Assembly (NCBI RefSeq): GCF_009755605.1 | Contig: NZ_WPNZ01000023.1 | Location: 62,001-126,000 of the forward strand | Origin: Streptomyces typhae | GTDB taxonomy: Bacteria; Actinomycetota; Actinomycetes; Streptomycetales; Streptomycetaceae | DNA: 64,000 bases | Direction: 5' to 3' | Translations under genes and position numbers: made by a program | Notes under the pieces: model-generated | Database searches by the model: none | What the model was told of the DNA's origin: nothing | The model's input: the letters and a program-made list of their open reading frames with translations, nothing else | In this document: positions 1 to 8,233 of the stretch, piece by piece | Layout: each line of letters opens with the position of its first letter | Position numbering within the stretch: position 1 is the first letter of the stretch

Positions 1-394
1 CCGCCGACTCCCACACCGCGTGCGGCAGGTGCTTGGCGAGCCAGTTGCGCACCTGCGGCTGGGCCACCGGGTGACCCGTCACCGTCTTGATGTCCTTGAG
101 CTTGGTGCCGGGGCGCACGAGCAGCGCGAAGGCGATCGGCAGGACGACCTCGCGGTAGATCATCAGCGGCTCGCCCTTGGCGAGCTCGTCGACGGTCGTG
201 GTGACACCGCCCTCCACCGAGTTCTCGATGGGTACGAGCGCCGCCGCGGCCTCTCCGCTGCGCACCGCGTCCAGGGTGGCCGGAACGGACACCATCGGGA
301 CCAGCTCACGGGTGGCCGCTTCGGGCAGGGTGCGCAGGGCAGCTTCGGTGAAGGTGCCCTCGGGGCCGAGGTAGGTATATCGCGTCGCCGACAT
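1..394 (-). CDS. pheA: Prephenate dehydratase, 5' part (runs off the window)
   Basis: The minus strand from ATG 394 reads MSATRYTYLGPEGTFTEAAL, the N-terminus of prephenate dehydratase, which converts prephenate to phenylpyruvate in phenylalanine synthesis in the cytoplasm. The GPEGTF motif near the start and the IENSVEGGV motif around residue 60 are family hallmarks. About 131 codons are present; the rest of the catalytic domain and the C-terminal ACT domain, which binds phenylalanine in this family, lie outside. It is separated from the upstream peroxidase gene by 144 bp containing imperfect GC-rich repeats of the type CCTGGCCCGGCCG. No strong Shine-Dalgarno sequence precedes the ATG. In S. 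coelicolor I recall pheA next to the DtpA operon, which fits. Confidence 0.93.
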   Translation of the reverse strand, partial: MSATRYTYLGPEGTFTEAALRTLPEAATRELVPMVSVPATLDAVRSGEAAAALVPIENSVEGGVTTTVDELAKGEPLMIYREVVLPIAFALLVRPGTKLKDIKTVTGHPVAQPQVRNWLAKHLPHAVWESA

Positions 395-538
395 GCCGTC
401 ACACTAATGCGCAGGGTGGGACGGATGGCGTACAGCGACCGCGGGAGCAGGCCGACGGCCACTGTTGACGCCCCCTCGCGCGCCTGGCCCGGCCGCACGC
501 CTCGCGCCTCGCCCGGCCGTGTGCCTGGCCCGGCCGCG

Positions 539-1813
539 TCACCCCTCCAGGAGCCGCTGCCCCACGTACTCCCCGGCCGCTGCCCCGCCCGGCACCGCGA
601 ACAGTCCGCTCGCCTCGTGCCGGATGAACGCGGACAGGGCGTCGCCGCGGTCGAGCTTGCGCTGTACGGGGACGAAGCCCTGCAAGGGGTTCGCCTGCCA
701 GCAGACAAACAGGAGCCCGGCGTCCGGCTCGCCCTTGGCGTCGAATCCGTCGTGGTACGAGAAGGGTCGTCGCAGCATCGCGGCGCCGCCGTTCTGGTCC
801 GGCCGTGAGATGCGGGCGTGGGCGTTGAGCGGTACGACGAGTTCGTCGCGACCGCTGCGGCCGTCGCGGACGGTCTTCTCCAGCTCCATCTCGGTGGTCT
901 CCGTGCCCCCGGTGAGGGGCGCGCCGTCGGACTTGCGGCGGCCGATGACCTCTTCCTGGGCGCGGGTGGACAGCTCCTCCCAGTCGTCGAGGAGCATCCG
1001 GATACGGCGTACGACGACGTACGAGCCGTCGGCCATCCAGAGCGGATCCGTGCCGTCCGGTCTGCCGGGAACGAAGATCCGCTGGTTGAAGTCGTCGTCG
1101 GACGGCTGCGGATTGTTCGTGCCGTCGATCTGGCCCATGAGGTTGCGGGTGGTCATGGGGCGGGCGGTGGCGCCCGGCGAGCGGTTGAAGCCGTTCATCT
1201 GCCAGCGCACCTTCGCCGCCGGGCGGGCGAGGCGTTGCAGGGCGCGCAGCGCGTGGAAGGCGACGAGCGGGTCGTTCGCGCCGATCTGTACCCAGAGGTC
1301 ACCGTTGCTGCGGGCCTTGTCGAGGTGGTCGGAGGAGAAGTCCGGCAGCGGGTCCAGGGCGGCGGGGCGCTGCTTCTCCAGGCCGGTGCGGCCGAAGAAG
1401 CTGTGGCCGAAGCCGAAGGTGACGGTGAGCGCGGAGGGTCCTGCGTCGCGCGCGATGTCCGTGTCCGGGCCCGCGCCGTCCACCGGCTTGCCCGCCATCA
1501 GCTGCCCGGCCGCCGTCGACCAGCGGCGCAGCAGGGCCGCGGCCTCCTTGCGCCCGGAGCCCGCGGCGAGGTCGAAGGCGACCAGATGGCCGCGGGACTG
1601 CACGGGCGTGGTGATCCCCGGCTGATGTTTCCCGTGAAACATCACCTCGTCCGCGCCGAGCGTCGTCAGGGCCGCCCCGGCCCCGCCGGAGCCGTCGGAG
1701 GAGCCCGAGGAGGCGACGGCGTACCCGGCGGCGCTGCCCGCCGCGCCGAGGGCGAGGCCGGTGGCGCCGGCCGTGCTGAGCAGGCGCCGTCGGGAAATGG
1801 TGTGGTCCGCCAT
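539..1813 (-). CDS. dtpA: Tat-exported DyP-type haem peroxidase (DtpA/EfeB family)
   Basis: A 424-residue protein opening with a twin-arginine signal (SRRRLLSTAG followed by an Ala/Gly-rich hydrophobic stretch), so it should be exported folded by Tat. The DyP signature GxxDG is present as GQIDG; a haem-ligand-type His occurs in NAHAR and a conserved Arg in LRRPFSY. Family knowledge: DyP peroxidases use a distal Asp rather than His. In S. lividans the homologue DtpA is needed for maturation of the copper oxidase GlxA and for development, and it sits in the same operon as Sco and ECuC. Here the gene starts 4 bp after the copCD stop, so it is the last cistron of the copper operon. EfeB of an iron-uptake EfeUOB system is the alternative, but no efeU or efeO is present. 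Confidence 0.93.
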   Translation of the reverse strand: MADHTISRRRLLSTAGATGLALGAAGSAAGYAVASSGSSDGSGGAGAALTTLGADEVMFHGKHQPGITTPVQSRGHLVAFDLAAGSGRKEAAALLRRWSTAAGQLMAGKPVDGAGPDTDIARDAGPSALTVTFGFGHSFFGRTGLEKQRPAALDPLPDFSSDHLDKARSNGDLWVQIGANDPLVAFHALRALQRLARPAAKVRWQMNGFNRSPGATARPMTTRNLMGQIDGTNNPQPSDDDFNQRIFVPGRPDGTDPLWMADGSYVVVRRIRMLLDDWEELSTRAQEEVIGRRKSDGAPLTGGTETTEMELEKTVRDGRSGRDELVVPLNAHARISRPDQNGGAAMLRRPFSYHDGFDAKGEPDAGLLFVCWQANPLQGFVPVQRKLDRGDALSAFIRHEASGLFAVPGGAAAGEYVGQRLLEG

Positions 1814-1817
1814 GGGG

Positions 1818-3971
1818 TCAGCCGATCTGCACGTTCTTGTCGAGGGTCACCTGGTCGATGTCGGAGGTGCGCACGGTCAGCTTGACCTGCCACTTGCCCG
1901 CCATGGGGATCTGCACCCCGCTCGCGCTCCAGTGTCCCGTGGCGATGCGGTCGGGGGCGACGGGCAGCGGGCCGACGTCCTTGGCCTTGAGGGTGAAGGA
2001 GACCTTCACCTCGGGCAGGTCGAAGGCGCTGCCGTTGGGCCGGTTCGCGAAGACGTGCAGGTCGTTGCTGCCGGTGCGGCCCGGTGTGAGCTCCAGGCGC
2101 ACGGTGCCCTTGCCGTCCTGGCCGCCGGTGTCGAAGGGGATCGCGAGCTTGACGGGTCCGGTTTGCTGCTGCGCGGCGACCGAGGAGGCGTTCTTGGCCT
2201 CCTCCTCCGTACGTCCGGGCTCGGTGCTGGTCAGAAGCGTGGTGACGGCGAGCACGACGACGGCGATGCCCGCCTCGACGAAGACCGTGCGCCGCAGGCC
2301 CGAGCGGTGCGGGTCGGCGTCGCGGATCCGCTTCTCGCGGGCGGCGTCCACGGCGGCCTGCTGCCGGGCGAGCTGCGCGCTCCGCTTGTCCTGGCCGGGG
2401 GCCTTGTCGCCGGACGCCTTGCCGTTGCTGTCGGCGTCGCTGCTCTTGCCGCCGCCGCCCTTGCCGTTGCTGCCGCTTCCGCCGCTGCTCCCGTCGGTGC
2501 TCCCGCCGGTGCCCTTGCTGCCGGTTCCGCCGTCGGCCTTGGCGTCCGCGTCCTCGACGCGGGCCGAGACGCCCGTCTTCGAGCTGTGCGCCACGGCGAC
2601 GGGCTTCTTCTTCTTACTCGTGCTCGTGCCCGCGGTGTTCTTGTTGGTGCCCGCGGTACCCGTCCGCTGCTCGACCACCGTCGCGGCCGCCGCCTCCGGC
2701 GTCAGCCCCCCGGCCTCGGCGAGGATCCGCCCGGTCCAGCGCCGCGACACCGACGCGACGCCCACGAGGACGACGACGAGCCCGACCTTGACGAGCAGCA
2801 GCTGCCCGTACCCGGTCTCGGCGAGCGCGGACCACGAGCCGACCTGCCGCCACGACTGGTACAGGCCGGTCGCCACCAGGGCCACCACGCTGCCGAAGGC
2901 GACGCGGGAGAAGCGGCGTACGGCGTCGGCGTCGACGAGCGGCGCCCGGTACAGGCACAGCAGCAGCGCGGCGAGCCCGCCGAGCCAGGCGGCGACGGCG
3001 AGCAGGTGCAGGACGTCGACGGGCATCGCGATCCCGGGCTGGATGCCGGTCGAGGCGTGCTCGGCGAGCGCCCAGGTCGCGGCGATGCCGATGGCGACGA
3101 CGCTGCCGCCGACGGCCAGGCCGAAGGCGAGGTCCCGCTTCTCCTTGGGGTCCGCGCGCCGCTCGTACGCGCCGAAGAGCACGGCGATGAACAGCGCGGC
3201 GGCCGCGAGCAGCAGCAGCCGCGAGACGAGGGCGGCGCCGGTCTTGGTCTGGAGGACGTCACCGAGCTTCGCGAGGTCGAAGGCGTCACCGAGCTTGCCG
3301 GAACCGGTGTAGGGGGCGCGGAGCAGCAGCGTGACCAGGGTGGCGCCGGTGAGCGCGAGCCAGCCGCCGACCACGAGCCGCTGGAGCGCGCGCACGCCCG
3401 CGCCGCGCTGCCAGCAGCCGAGGACGAAAGCGGCGCCGCCGACGACGACGGTGAAGCCGGCGTACGCGATGTAGCGCGCGAAGTCGTAGAGGCTGCCGAC
3501 CAGCCCGCCGCCGACCTCCTGGTCGGACAGCGACACCTTGGTGGCCGACGGCGCGCCGATGGAGAAGGTGAAGGCTCCGGCGATGGGGTGGCTGTCGGCG
3601 GAGACGACCTGGTAGGCGACGGTGAAGGTGCCGTCGGGCAGCCCCGGCTTGAGCTTCACGCCGTAGGAGTGCGAGCCCAGGTCGCTGGTCCTGCCGTTGT
3701 CCACGCGCTTTCCGGCCGGGTCCAGGACCCGTACCGAGCCGTCGGACATGGCGACCTTCTCGGAGAAGGTCAGGGACACCTGCCGGGGTGCCTCGTCGAC
3801 CACCGCTCCCTGCTTGGGGTCGCTCCCGGTGAGTGCGGCGTGCGCGTCGGCGGGCGCCGCGGCGGCGAGCAGGGAGCCGAGGACGGCGCCGATCAGGGCG
3901 ACGGCGACGATCAGCAGGCGCCCGTACCCGGTCAGGGAGGCCGGTTCCGGGCGGGGAGCGGTGGTCCGCAT
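1818..3971 (-). CDS. CopC-CopD fusion copper protein (YcnJ-like)
   Basis: 717 residues from ATG 3971. A signal sequence ends at ADAHA, placing a His at or near the mature N-terminus, as in CopC-type Cu(II) sites. The following beta domain (about residues 40-140) contains a second ligand-type motif, DSHPIAG. Eight or so hydrophobic segments of a CopD domain follow, and after a low-complexity Ser/Gly/Lys/Asp-rich linker the C-terminus (about 570-717) carries another beta-rich extracytoplasmic domain. Family role: periplasmic or outer-face copper binding coupled to membrane copper transport. The same frame stays open upstream of the ATG only because it runs across the 24-bp repeats of the ecuC gene, so the ATG that follows the ecuC stop by 17 bp is chosen. 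Confidence 0.9.
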   Translation of the reverse strand: MRTTAPRPEPASLTGYGRLLIVAVALIGAVLGSLLAAAAPADAHAALTGSDPKQGAVVDEAPRQVSLTFSEKVAMSDGSVRVLDPAGKRVDNGRTSDLGSHSYGVKLKPGLPDGTFTVAYQVVSADSHPIAGAFTFSIGAPSATKVSLSDQEVGGGLVGSLYDFARYIAYAGFTVVVGGAAFVLGCWQRGAGVRALQRLVVGGWLALTGATLVTLLLRAPYTGSGKLGDAFDLAKLGDVLQTKTGAALVSRLLLLAAAALFIAVLFGAYERRADPKEKRDLAFGLAVGGSVVAIGIAATWALAEHASTGIQPGIAMPVDVLHLLAVAAWLGGLAALLLCLYRAPLVDADAVRRFSRVAFGSVVALVATGLYQSWRQVGSWSALAETGYGQLLLVKVGLVVVLVGVASVSRRWTGRILAEAGGLTPEAAAATVVEQRTGTAGTNKNTAGTSTSKKKKPVAVAHSSKTGVSARVEDADAKADGGTGSKGTGGSTDGSSGGSGSNGKGGGGKSSDADSNGKASGDKAPGQDKRSAQLARQQAAVDAAREKRIRDADPHRSGLRRTVFVEAGIAVVVLAVTTLLTSTEPGRTEEEAKNASSVAAQQQTGPVKLAIPFDTGGQDGKGTVRLELTPGRTGSNDLHVFANRPNGSAFDLPEVKVSFTLKAKDVGPLPVAPDRIATGHWSASGVQIPMAGKWQVKLTVRTSDIDQVTLDKNVQIG

Positions 3972-3987
3972 CAACTCTTCAATCCCC

Positions 3988-4755
3988 TCAGTGCGACGCG
4001 TGCGCGTCGGTCGGCTCGTCGGCCGCCGCGTGCTCGCCGGTGGTGGAGTGGGTCTTGGTGTTGCCGGATGCGTGCTTGTCGGCGGCGCCGGATGCGTGCT
4101 TGTCGGCGGCGCCGGAGCCGTGCTTGTCGGCGGCGCCGGATGGGTGCTTGTCGGCGGCGCCGGATGGGTGCTTGTCGGCGGTGCCGGATGCGTGCTTCTC
4201 CGCAGCGCCGGATGCGTGCTTGTCGGCGGCACCCGACTCGTGCTCGGAGCCCGCGTCCGGGTTGTACGTCGCGGCCTGCACCGCCATCGTCACGGTGATC
4301 GGCTCGGACTTCTCGAAGCGGAGGGTGACCTCGACCTTGTCGCCCTGCTCCGGCTTGTGCTTCAGCTTCTCCAGCATGATGTGGTTGCCGCCGCGGGCGA
4401 AGTCGAGCTCGCCGTTCGCGGGCACGTCGAAGGACTTCCGCTCCTTCATCGTGGAGCCGACGGTGGCGTGCAGGGTGACGCTGCCCGCGAGGGGGCTGGA
4501 GGCCGAGACGAGCTTGTCGGCCGCGCCCTTGTTGGTGATCTTGAAGAAGCCGCCGGCCATGTCGTCCATGGCGGGGGCGGGGATGTAGGCGCCGCTGACG
4601 GCGAGTACGGGCTTCTTCGCGGTGCCGGCGGAGGCGGCGGACGATCCCGGATCGTCGGCGGAATCGTCGCCGCAGCCCGCGAGGACGAGGCCCGCGGTCA
4701 GCGCGAGGGCACCGCCGGTCAGGAGGCGGCGACGGCGGGTGGTGCGGTGGTTCAC
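3988..4755 (-). CDS. ecuC: Extracytoplasmic copper chaperone (PCuAC/DUF461) with His-rich repeat tail
   Basis: 255 residues. A lipoprotein signal ends in the lipobox LAGC, so the protein is expected to be membrane-anchored outside the cell. Residues about 45-165 form a PCu(A)C domain with the usual His/Met ligands: a His and Met in LHATVGSTM and an HxM in GGNHIMLEKL. Family role: delivers Cu(I) to partners such as Sco. The last 80 or so residues are unusual: eight to nine near-identical octads of the type KHASGAAD, encoded by a 24-bp tandem DNA repeat, ending in a further His-containing segment. Each unit supplies one His, so the tail may bind extra copper (inference). The start overlaps the sco stop by 4 bp (ATGA), indicating coupled translation. 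Confidence 0.92.
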   Translation of the reverse strand: MNHRTTRRRRLLTGGALALTAGLVLAGCGDDSADDPGSSAASAGTAKKPVLAVSGAYIPAPAMDDMAGGFFKITNKGAADKLVSASSPLAGSVTLHATVGSTMKERKSFDVPANGELDFARGGNHIMLEKLKHKPEQGDKVEVTLRFEKSEPITVTMAVQAATYNPDAGSEHESGAADKHASGAAEKHASGTADKHPSGAADKHPSGAADKHGSGAADKHASGAADKHASGNTKTHSTTGEHAAADEPTDAHASH

Positions 4756-5564
4756 GGGTTCCGTCCCTCGAGGATCTTGGGGAGGTCCTGCTCGTAGTCC
4801 TTGGCCGTCGCGTCCTTGCCGTTGTAGACGACATAGCCGGCGTCGGACTTCGGCGAGAAGGCGACGACCTGGGTGCCGTGCATCGACTCGATCTTGCCGT
4901 TCTTGAGCTTCTTGGACGGCTCGATGCTGATGCCGACGGTGCGGGCGCTGCCCTGGATGGTCGGGAAGTCACCGGTCAGACCGACGAACTCGGGGTCCTG
5001 GGCCTTCAGCCACTTGCCGAGTTCCTTGCCGGTGTCCCGCTCCGGGTCGGTGGTGACGAAGACGACCTGGAGCTTGTCGAGCTCCGCCTTCGTGACGGCC
5101 TTCTTCTGCAGCAGGCTCTTCTTGGCGACCGCGATGTTGCTCATCGTCAGCGGGCAGACGTCGGGGCAGTTGGTGTACCCGTAGTACAGGAGCACCGGCT
5201 TGCCCTTGGTCTGCTCGCGCAGGTCGTACTTCTTGCCGTGGGTGTCCTTCAGGACCAGGTCCGGCTTCTTGAACGGCTTGTCGAGGACCGTCGCGGCCCG
5301 GTCCTTCGCGGACTCCATCGACACGTCGGCGACCGGCTGGTCCTTCTTGCTGTCGCCCGAACCGCACGCCGTCAGGGTGACGGCGGCCGCGGCGAGCAGC
5401 GCGGCGGCGGTGAGCGCCTTCGTGGTCTGCTTGCTCGGCGTGCTCCGCGTGCTCTGCGTGCTCTGCGTGCTCGGCGTGCTCCGCGTGCTCCGCGTGCTCC
5501 GCGTGCTCCGCGTGCTCCGCGTGCTGGACTTGCTCTGCTTGCTGAACTTGCTCAACTTGCGCAT
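4752..5564 (-). CDS. sco: Sco1/SenC-family copper metallochaperone lipoprotein
   Basis: 270 residues from ATG 5564. The thioredoxin-like Sco domain carries the copper motif CPDVCP (CxxxCP) at about residue 123 and the distal ligand His in SMHGTQVV. Family role: copper delivery to cytochrome oxidase and, in Streptomyces, to extracytoplasmic copper enzymes. The signal peptide ends in the lipobox LTAC. It is preceded by an odd 45-residue N-terminal extension made of tri-residue STR repeats (9-bp DNA unit, 5430-5530), strongly basic and Ser/Thr-rich. A start after the repeats is possible only at non-ATG codons, so the extension is taken as translated, with moderate certainty. The stop overlaps the ecuC start. 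Confidence 0.91.
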   Translation of the reverse strand: MRKLSKFSKQSKSSTRSTRSTRSTRSTRSTPSTQSTQSTRSTPSKQTTKALTAAALLAAAAVTLTACGSGDSKKDQPVADVSMESAKDRAATVLDKPFKKPDLVLKDTHGKKYDLREQTKGKPVLLYYGYTNCPDVCPLTMSNIAVAKKSLLQKKAVTKAELDKLQVVFVTTDPERDTGKELGKWLKAQDPEFVGLTGDFPTIQGSARTVGISIEPSKKLKNGKIESMHGTQVVAFSPKSDAGYVVYNGKDATAKDYEQDLPKILEGRNP

Positions 5565-5592
5565 ACGAAAATGTCCCAGATGTGAGGGGGCC

Positions 5593-5626
5593 GGGACGCG
5601 CCGGGGCCGGGCCCGCGGCGCGTCCC
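5593..5626 (-). terminator. Inverted repeat between ycnI-like gene and sco
   Basis: Perfect 11-bp arms GGGACGCGCCG (5593-5603) and CGGCGCGTCCC (5616-5626) around a 12-nt loop, in the 71-bp gap. It may end or attenuate transcription from ycnI and allow separate sco expression. There is no T-run, as is usual in Streptomyces. Confidence 0.55.
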
Positions 5627-5635
5627 GCGGGTGGC

Positions 5636-6394
5636 TCAGCTGTTGGCGCGGCGACGGCCGGCCAGCACCCCGAAGGCCACGCCCGCGGCGCCGACGACGA
5701 TGCCGACGATGCCGAGGGTGCGGGCGGTGGTGTCGCTGCTGTCGCTGTCGGAGGCCTTCGAGGAGGCGGTCTCCTTGTCTCCGTCCTTCGCACCGGCGGC
5801 CTTGGCGTCGTCGGCGTCGTCGTCGGACGCGGCACCGCCGCCGTGGTGGTCGTCGGAGGCGCTCAGGGCGAGGGCGGGCGCGGGGAAGTCCGGCTCCTCG
5901 GCGCCCTTCTCCTGCGGCTCGATCCAGCGGACGACTTCCTTGTTGCTGTACGTCTGCAAGGCCTTGAAGACCATCTGGTCGGCGTCCTCGGGGAGCTGGC
6001 CGAGGGACAGCGGGAACTTCTGGAAGGTGCCGGGCTCGATGCCCTTGCCGTCCGCGGTCCAGGTGACCTTGGAGACGGCCTCGTCGATCTTCTCGCCGTG
6101 GATCTCGATCGGCTTCTTCAGCTTGGTCTTGCTGACCTTCGCCTTCCAGCCGGGTACGGGCTGCGTCATCACGGACGCGAGCGGCTGGTCGGCGGGGAAG
6201 GTGACCTCGAGCTTGGTCGTCGAGGCGTCGTCGCGCTCGTTGGGGACCTTGAAGTTGACGGTGGCGTAGCCGCCCTTGGCGGCGACGCCCTCGGCGGAGA
6301 CGCTGACGTGCGCGAACGCCGGGACGGCCGAGAGCAGCAGAACGGCGGAGGCGGCGGTGGAGGCGACGACGGAGACGCGGGTCAGGGACTTCAT
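5636..6394 (-). CDS. ycnI: YcnI-family (DUF1775) exported copper-associated protein
   Basis: 252 residues. A Sec signal peptide ends AVPAFA and is followed directly by HVSVSAEG, so the mature protein begins with His, the copper-binding feature known for YcnI. The DUF1775 beta domain occupies about residues 29-165. A low-complexity acidic linker (Asp/Lys/Ala/Ser) follows, then one C-terminal membrane segment (GIVGIVVGAAGVAFGVLAG) and a basic tail GRRRANS, giving a membrane-anchored topology. It is the first gene of the copper cluster and lies 71 bp upstream of sco. Family knowledge places YcnI beside CopCD-like YcnJ in Bacillus, matching the neighbours here. Confidence 0.92.
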   Translation of the reverse strand: MKSLTRVSVVASTAASAVLLLSAVPAFAHVSVSAEGVAAKGGYATVNFKVPNERDDASTTKLEVTFPADQPLASVMTQPVPGWKAKVSKTKLKKPIEIHGEKIDEAVSKVTWTADGKGIEPGTFQKFPLSLGQLPEDADQMVFKALQTYSNKEVVRWIEPQEKGAEEPDFPAPALALSASDDHHGGGAASDDDADDAKAAGAKDGDKETASSKASDSDSSDTTARTLGIVGIVVGAAGVAFGVLAGRRRANS

Positions 6395-6420
6395 GGCGGA
6401 GTGCTCCAGTTTCAGCAGGC

Positions 6421-6438
6421 GGGCACGCGGTCGTGCCC
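6421..6438 (-). promoter_or_regulatory. Hairpin in the 5' region of ycnI
   Basis: GGGCACG-CGGT-CGTGCCC lies 27-44 bp upstream of the ycnI start, within the likely leader or operator region. I see no recognisable CsoR box. It could be an operator for a repressor or the downstream terminator of the membrane-protein gene. Function is inferred only from position. Confidence 0.3.
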
Positions 6439-6571
6439 GTGATGAACGGTGAATACGGCCGTACGCACTGTGGTGTTCGGAAGGGGGCGCCGCGGCGGGC
6501 CGGGCGGCCGCGCGGGCGCGTGGATGCGCGACGCGGCACCCCTCCGGGAGGTGCGGGAGGAGCAGTCCGCG

Positions 6572-7429
6572 TCAGGCGGCGAGGGCGAGCGCGGCGGACG
6601 CGGGCGGGCCGCGCCGGATCACCGTGTCCTCGAGCGCGGCGGCCCTGAGCCGCGGCGGTACGAGGGCGGGGACGGCGCGCACCGGGCCGGTCGTGGGTGC
6701 GCCCGTGAGACCGGCGCGCAGGATGCGTACCAGCGTGAGGGCGGCCCGCAGGGACCGCATGAGCGCGGCCTCGGCGACTCCGTACGCCCCCTGGGCGGAG
6801 AGCCGCACGAGGCGGCCGAGGGCGAGGTCGCCGCGGCGCAGCAGCCAGCCCGCGGCGAGCGCCGCGAGGAGGTGCGCGAGAAGCATCGGCAGGGACGGCA
6901 GCAGCGCGGCCGCGGACACCGGCGAAGCGGCCTCCATCGGCGGCACGGGAGTGGCCGCCGCGGCCCCGGCGTGGGCGTGCGCCGTGTGCGCGCCGCCCTC
7001 GGGGCCGAGGCCCGCGCCCTCCAGGATCTGCCGGGCCTGGACGGGGGTGATGGTCGCCCCGCCCGCGCCGCACACGATCCGGGCGGCGCGCTCGACGAGC
7101 GAACCGGGGCCCTGCCCGCCGCCGGCGGAGGCCGCCGCCATCGCGCTGCCGTGCTGCTGACCCAGGCCGAACAGGGCGTGCAGCCCGAGCTGACCCACGG
7201 CGAGCGCGCCCGCGATCCCCGGCAGCGACCGCTCGCGCCCGGCCAGGGGCACGGCGAGGGCGAGCACCGCGAGGAAGGCCACGGCCAGCGTCCACAGCGG
7301 GACGGAGGCACACGAGGCGAGCACATGGCCCCCCGCGGACAGCACGACGCAGACCGCGGCGAACGTCGCGGCCCGCAGCAGCCGGAGGTCGGCTCCGGCG
7401 CGCGCGTGGCGCTGGTGGGGGGCAGTCAT
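6572..7429 (-). CDS. Integral membrane protein of unknown function
   Basis: 285 residues with about five or six hydrophobic segments: around residues 17-35, 45-62, 68-90, then a Gly/Ala-rich loop, and 165-200. A C-terminal cytoplasmic-looking Arg-rich region follows. It opens MTAPHQRHARAGADLRLL. I do not recognise a catalytic motif. Similar proteins accompany ycnI/copper genes in Streptomyces as far as I recall, and the orientation and 177-bp distance allow it to belong to the same regulon, but copper transport cannot be claimed from the sequence. Confidence 0.75.
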   Translation of the reverse strand: MTAPHQRHARAGADLRLLRAATFAAVCVVLSAGGHVLASCASVPLWTLAVAFLAVLALAVPLAGRERSLPGIAGALAVGQLGLHALFGLGQQHGSAMAAASAGGGQGPGSLVERAARIVCGAGGATITPVQARQILEGAGLGPEGGAHTAHAHAGAAAATPVPPMEAASPVSAAALLPSLPMLLAHLLAALAAGWLLRRGDLALGRLVRLSAQGAYGVAEAALMRSLRAALTLVRILRAGLTGAPTTGPVRAVPALVPPRLRAAALEDTVIRRGPPASAALALAA

Positions 7430-7633
7430 GGCCGGGCCATCATCGCACCAGGTTCCCCCCGCGCCTACGGCAGGTCGGCAGGCTTCTGCGCCGTGGAACG
7501 GGTACCCGACTACACCGGGCGGGGGCGCCGCCGCGTCCGCCGTATGGGCGGCATCACGTCAAGTGGGCGCTTATTCGCGGGTACGTGCGGCAATACGTAT
7601 CGGTATGTCGAGCCGCAGCCAGGAGGCTGGAGC

Positions 7634-8161
7634 ATGAGCATCTGGTGGTCACTCCATTTGCGGCGCGAAGCTGCGAGCGTTCCGCTCGCCCGGCGCCTGC
7701 TGATGGGCACGATGGAGAGCGCGGGGGTGCACCCCGATGTCTCCTACGACCTGTCCCTCGCACTCACCGAGGCCTGTGCCAACGCGGTGGAGCACGGTGG
7801 GGCGGCGCCGTCGGGCGCGCCCGGCGGCGACTCCCCGGGCGGGGCCTACCGCGTCACGGCGTATCTCGACGGCGAGAAGTGCCGCATCGAGGTCGCCGAC
7901 TCCGGTCCCGGATTTCCGCCGAGCCGTGTGCACGTGTCCACCCACCGCCGGGGGCGGCGCAGGACCCGGCGCCCGGCCCCGGCTCCCGCCCCCGCGCTCG
8001 CCCTGCCTCCCGAGACGTCCGAGAGCGGGCGCGGTCTGTGTCTCATCCGGGAGCTCGCCGACCATGTGGACTTCGGGAGCACGCCCGGTCGCGGCGGCGC
8101 CGTGATCAGTTTCGACAAGATCCTCAAGTGGCGTGAGGACGCGCCGCTTGTCACTGCGTGA
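7634..8161 (+). CDS. ATP-binding anti-sigma-factor-like regulator (HATPase_c_2)
   Basis: 175 residues from ATG 7634, preceded by an excellent AGGAGG at 7621. A GHKL/Bergerat ATP-binding fold is seen: N-box ALTEACANAVEHGG, G1 box VADSGPGFP and G2 box SGRGLCLIRELAD. These match the RsbW/SpoIIAB-type domain of Streptomyces, which usually acts as a serine kinase or anti-sigma partner. An insert of about 25 residues, Arg- and Pro-rich, separates the G1 and G2 boxes, longer than usual. There is no partner sigma factor or antagonist next to it, so its target is unknown. Confidence 0.85.
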   Translation: MSIWWSLHLRREAASVPLARRLLMGTMESAGVHPDVSYDLSLALTEACANAVEHGGAAPSGAPGGDSPGGAYRVTAYLDGEKCRIEVADSGPGFPPSRVHVSTHRRGRRRTRRPAPAPAPALALPPETSESGRGLCLIRELADHVDFGSTPGRGGAVISFDKILKWREDAPLVTA

Positions 8162-8191
8162 GGCTTGGGCGGTTGATGGCGCGGGGAGGTC

Positions 8192-8233
8192 GCGGCCTTC
8201 GGCCTTGCTCGTCCTCAAACGCCGGACGGGCTT
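8192..8233 (+). repeat. Dispersed Streptomyces intergenic repeat, copy 1
   Basis: Contains CTCGTCCTCAAACGCCGGAC followed by GGGCT, preceded by the small hairpin GGCCTTCGGCC. The reverse complement recurs at 11646-11681. I recall this CCGTCCGGCGTTTGAGGAC-type element as very common downstream of Streptomyces genes. Here it overlaps the 3' end and stop codon of the MocR gene. Confidence 0.7.

Noticed and set aside
1761-4298. Long plus-strand open frame across dtpA and copCD
   Set aside because: Antisense shadow; no domains, while the minus strand has clear Tat signal, DyP and CopC/CopD motifs.
4752-7313. 853-codon minus-strand frame that ends as the Sco protein
   Set aside because: Only the part from ATG 5564 is coding; the upstream part overlaps ycnI in another frame and is Arg-rich.
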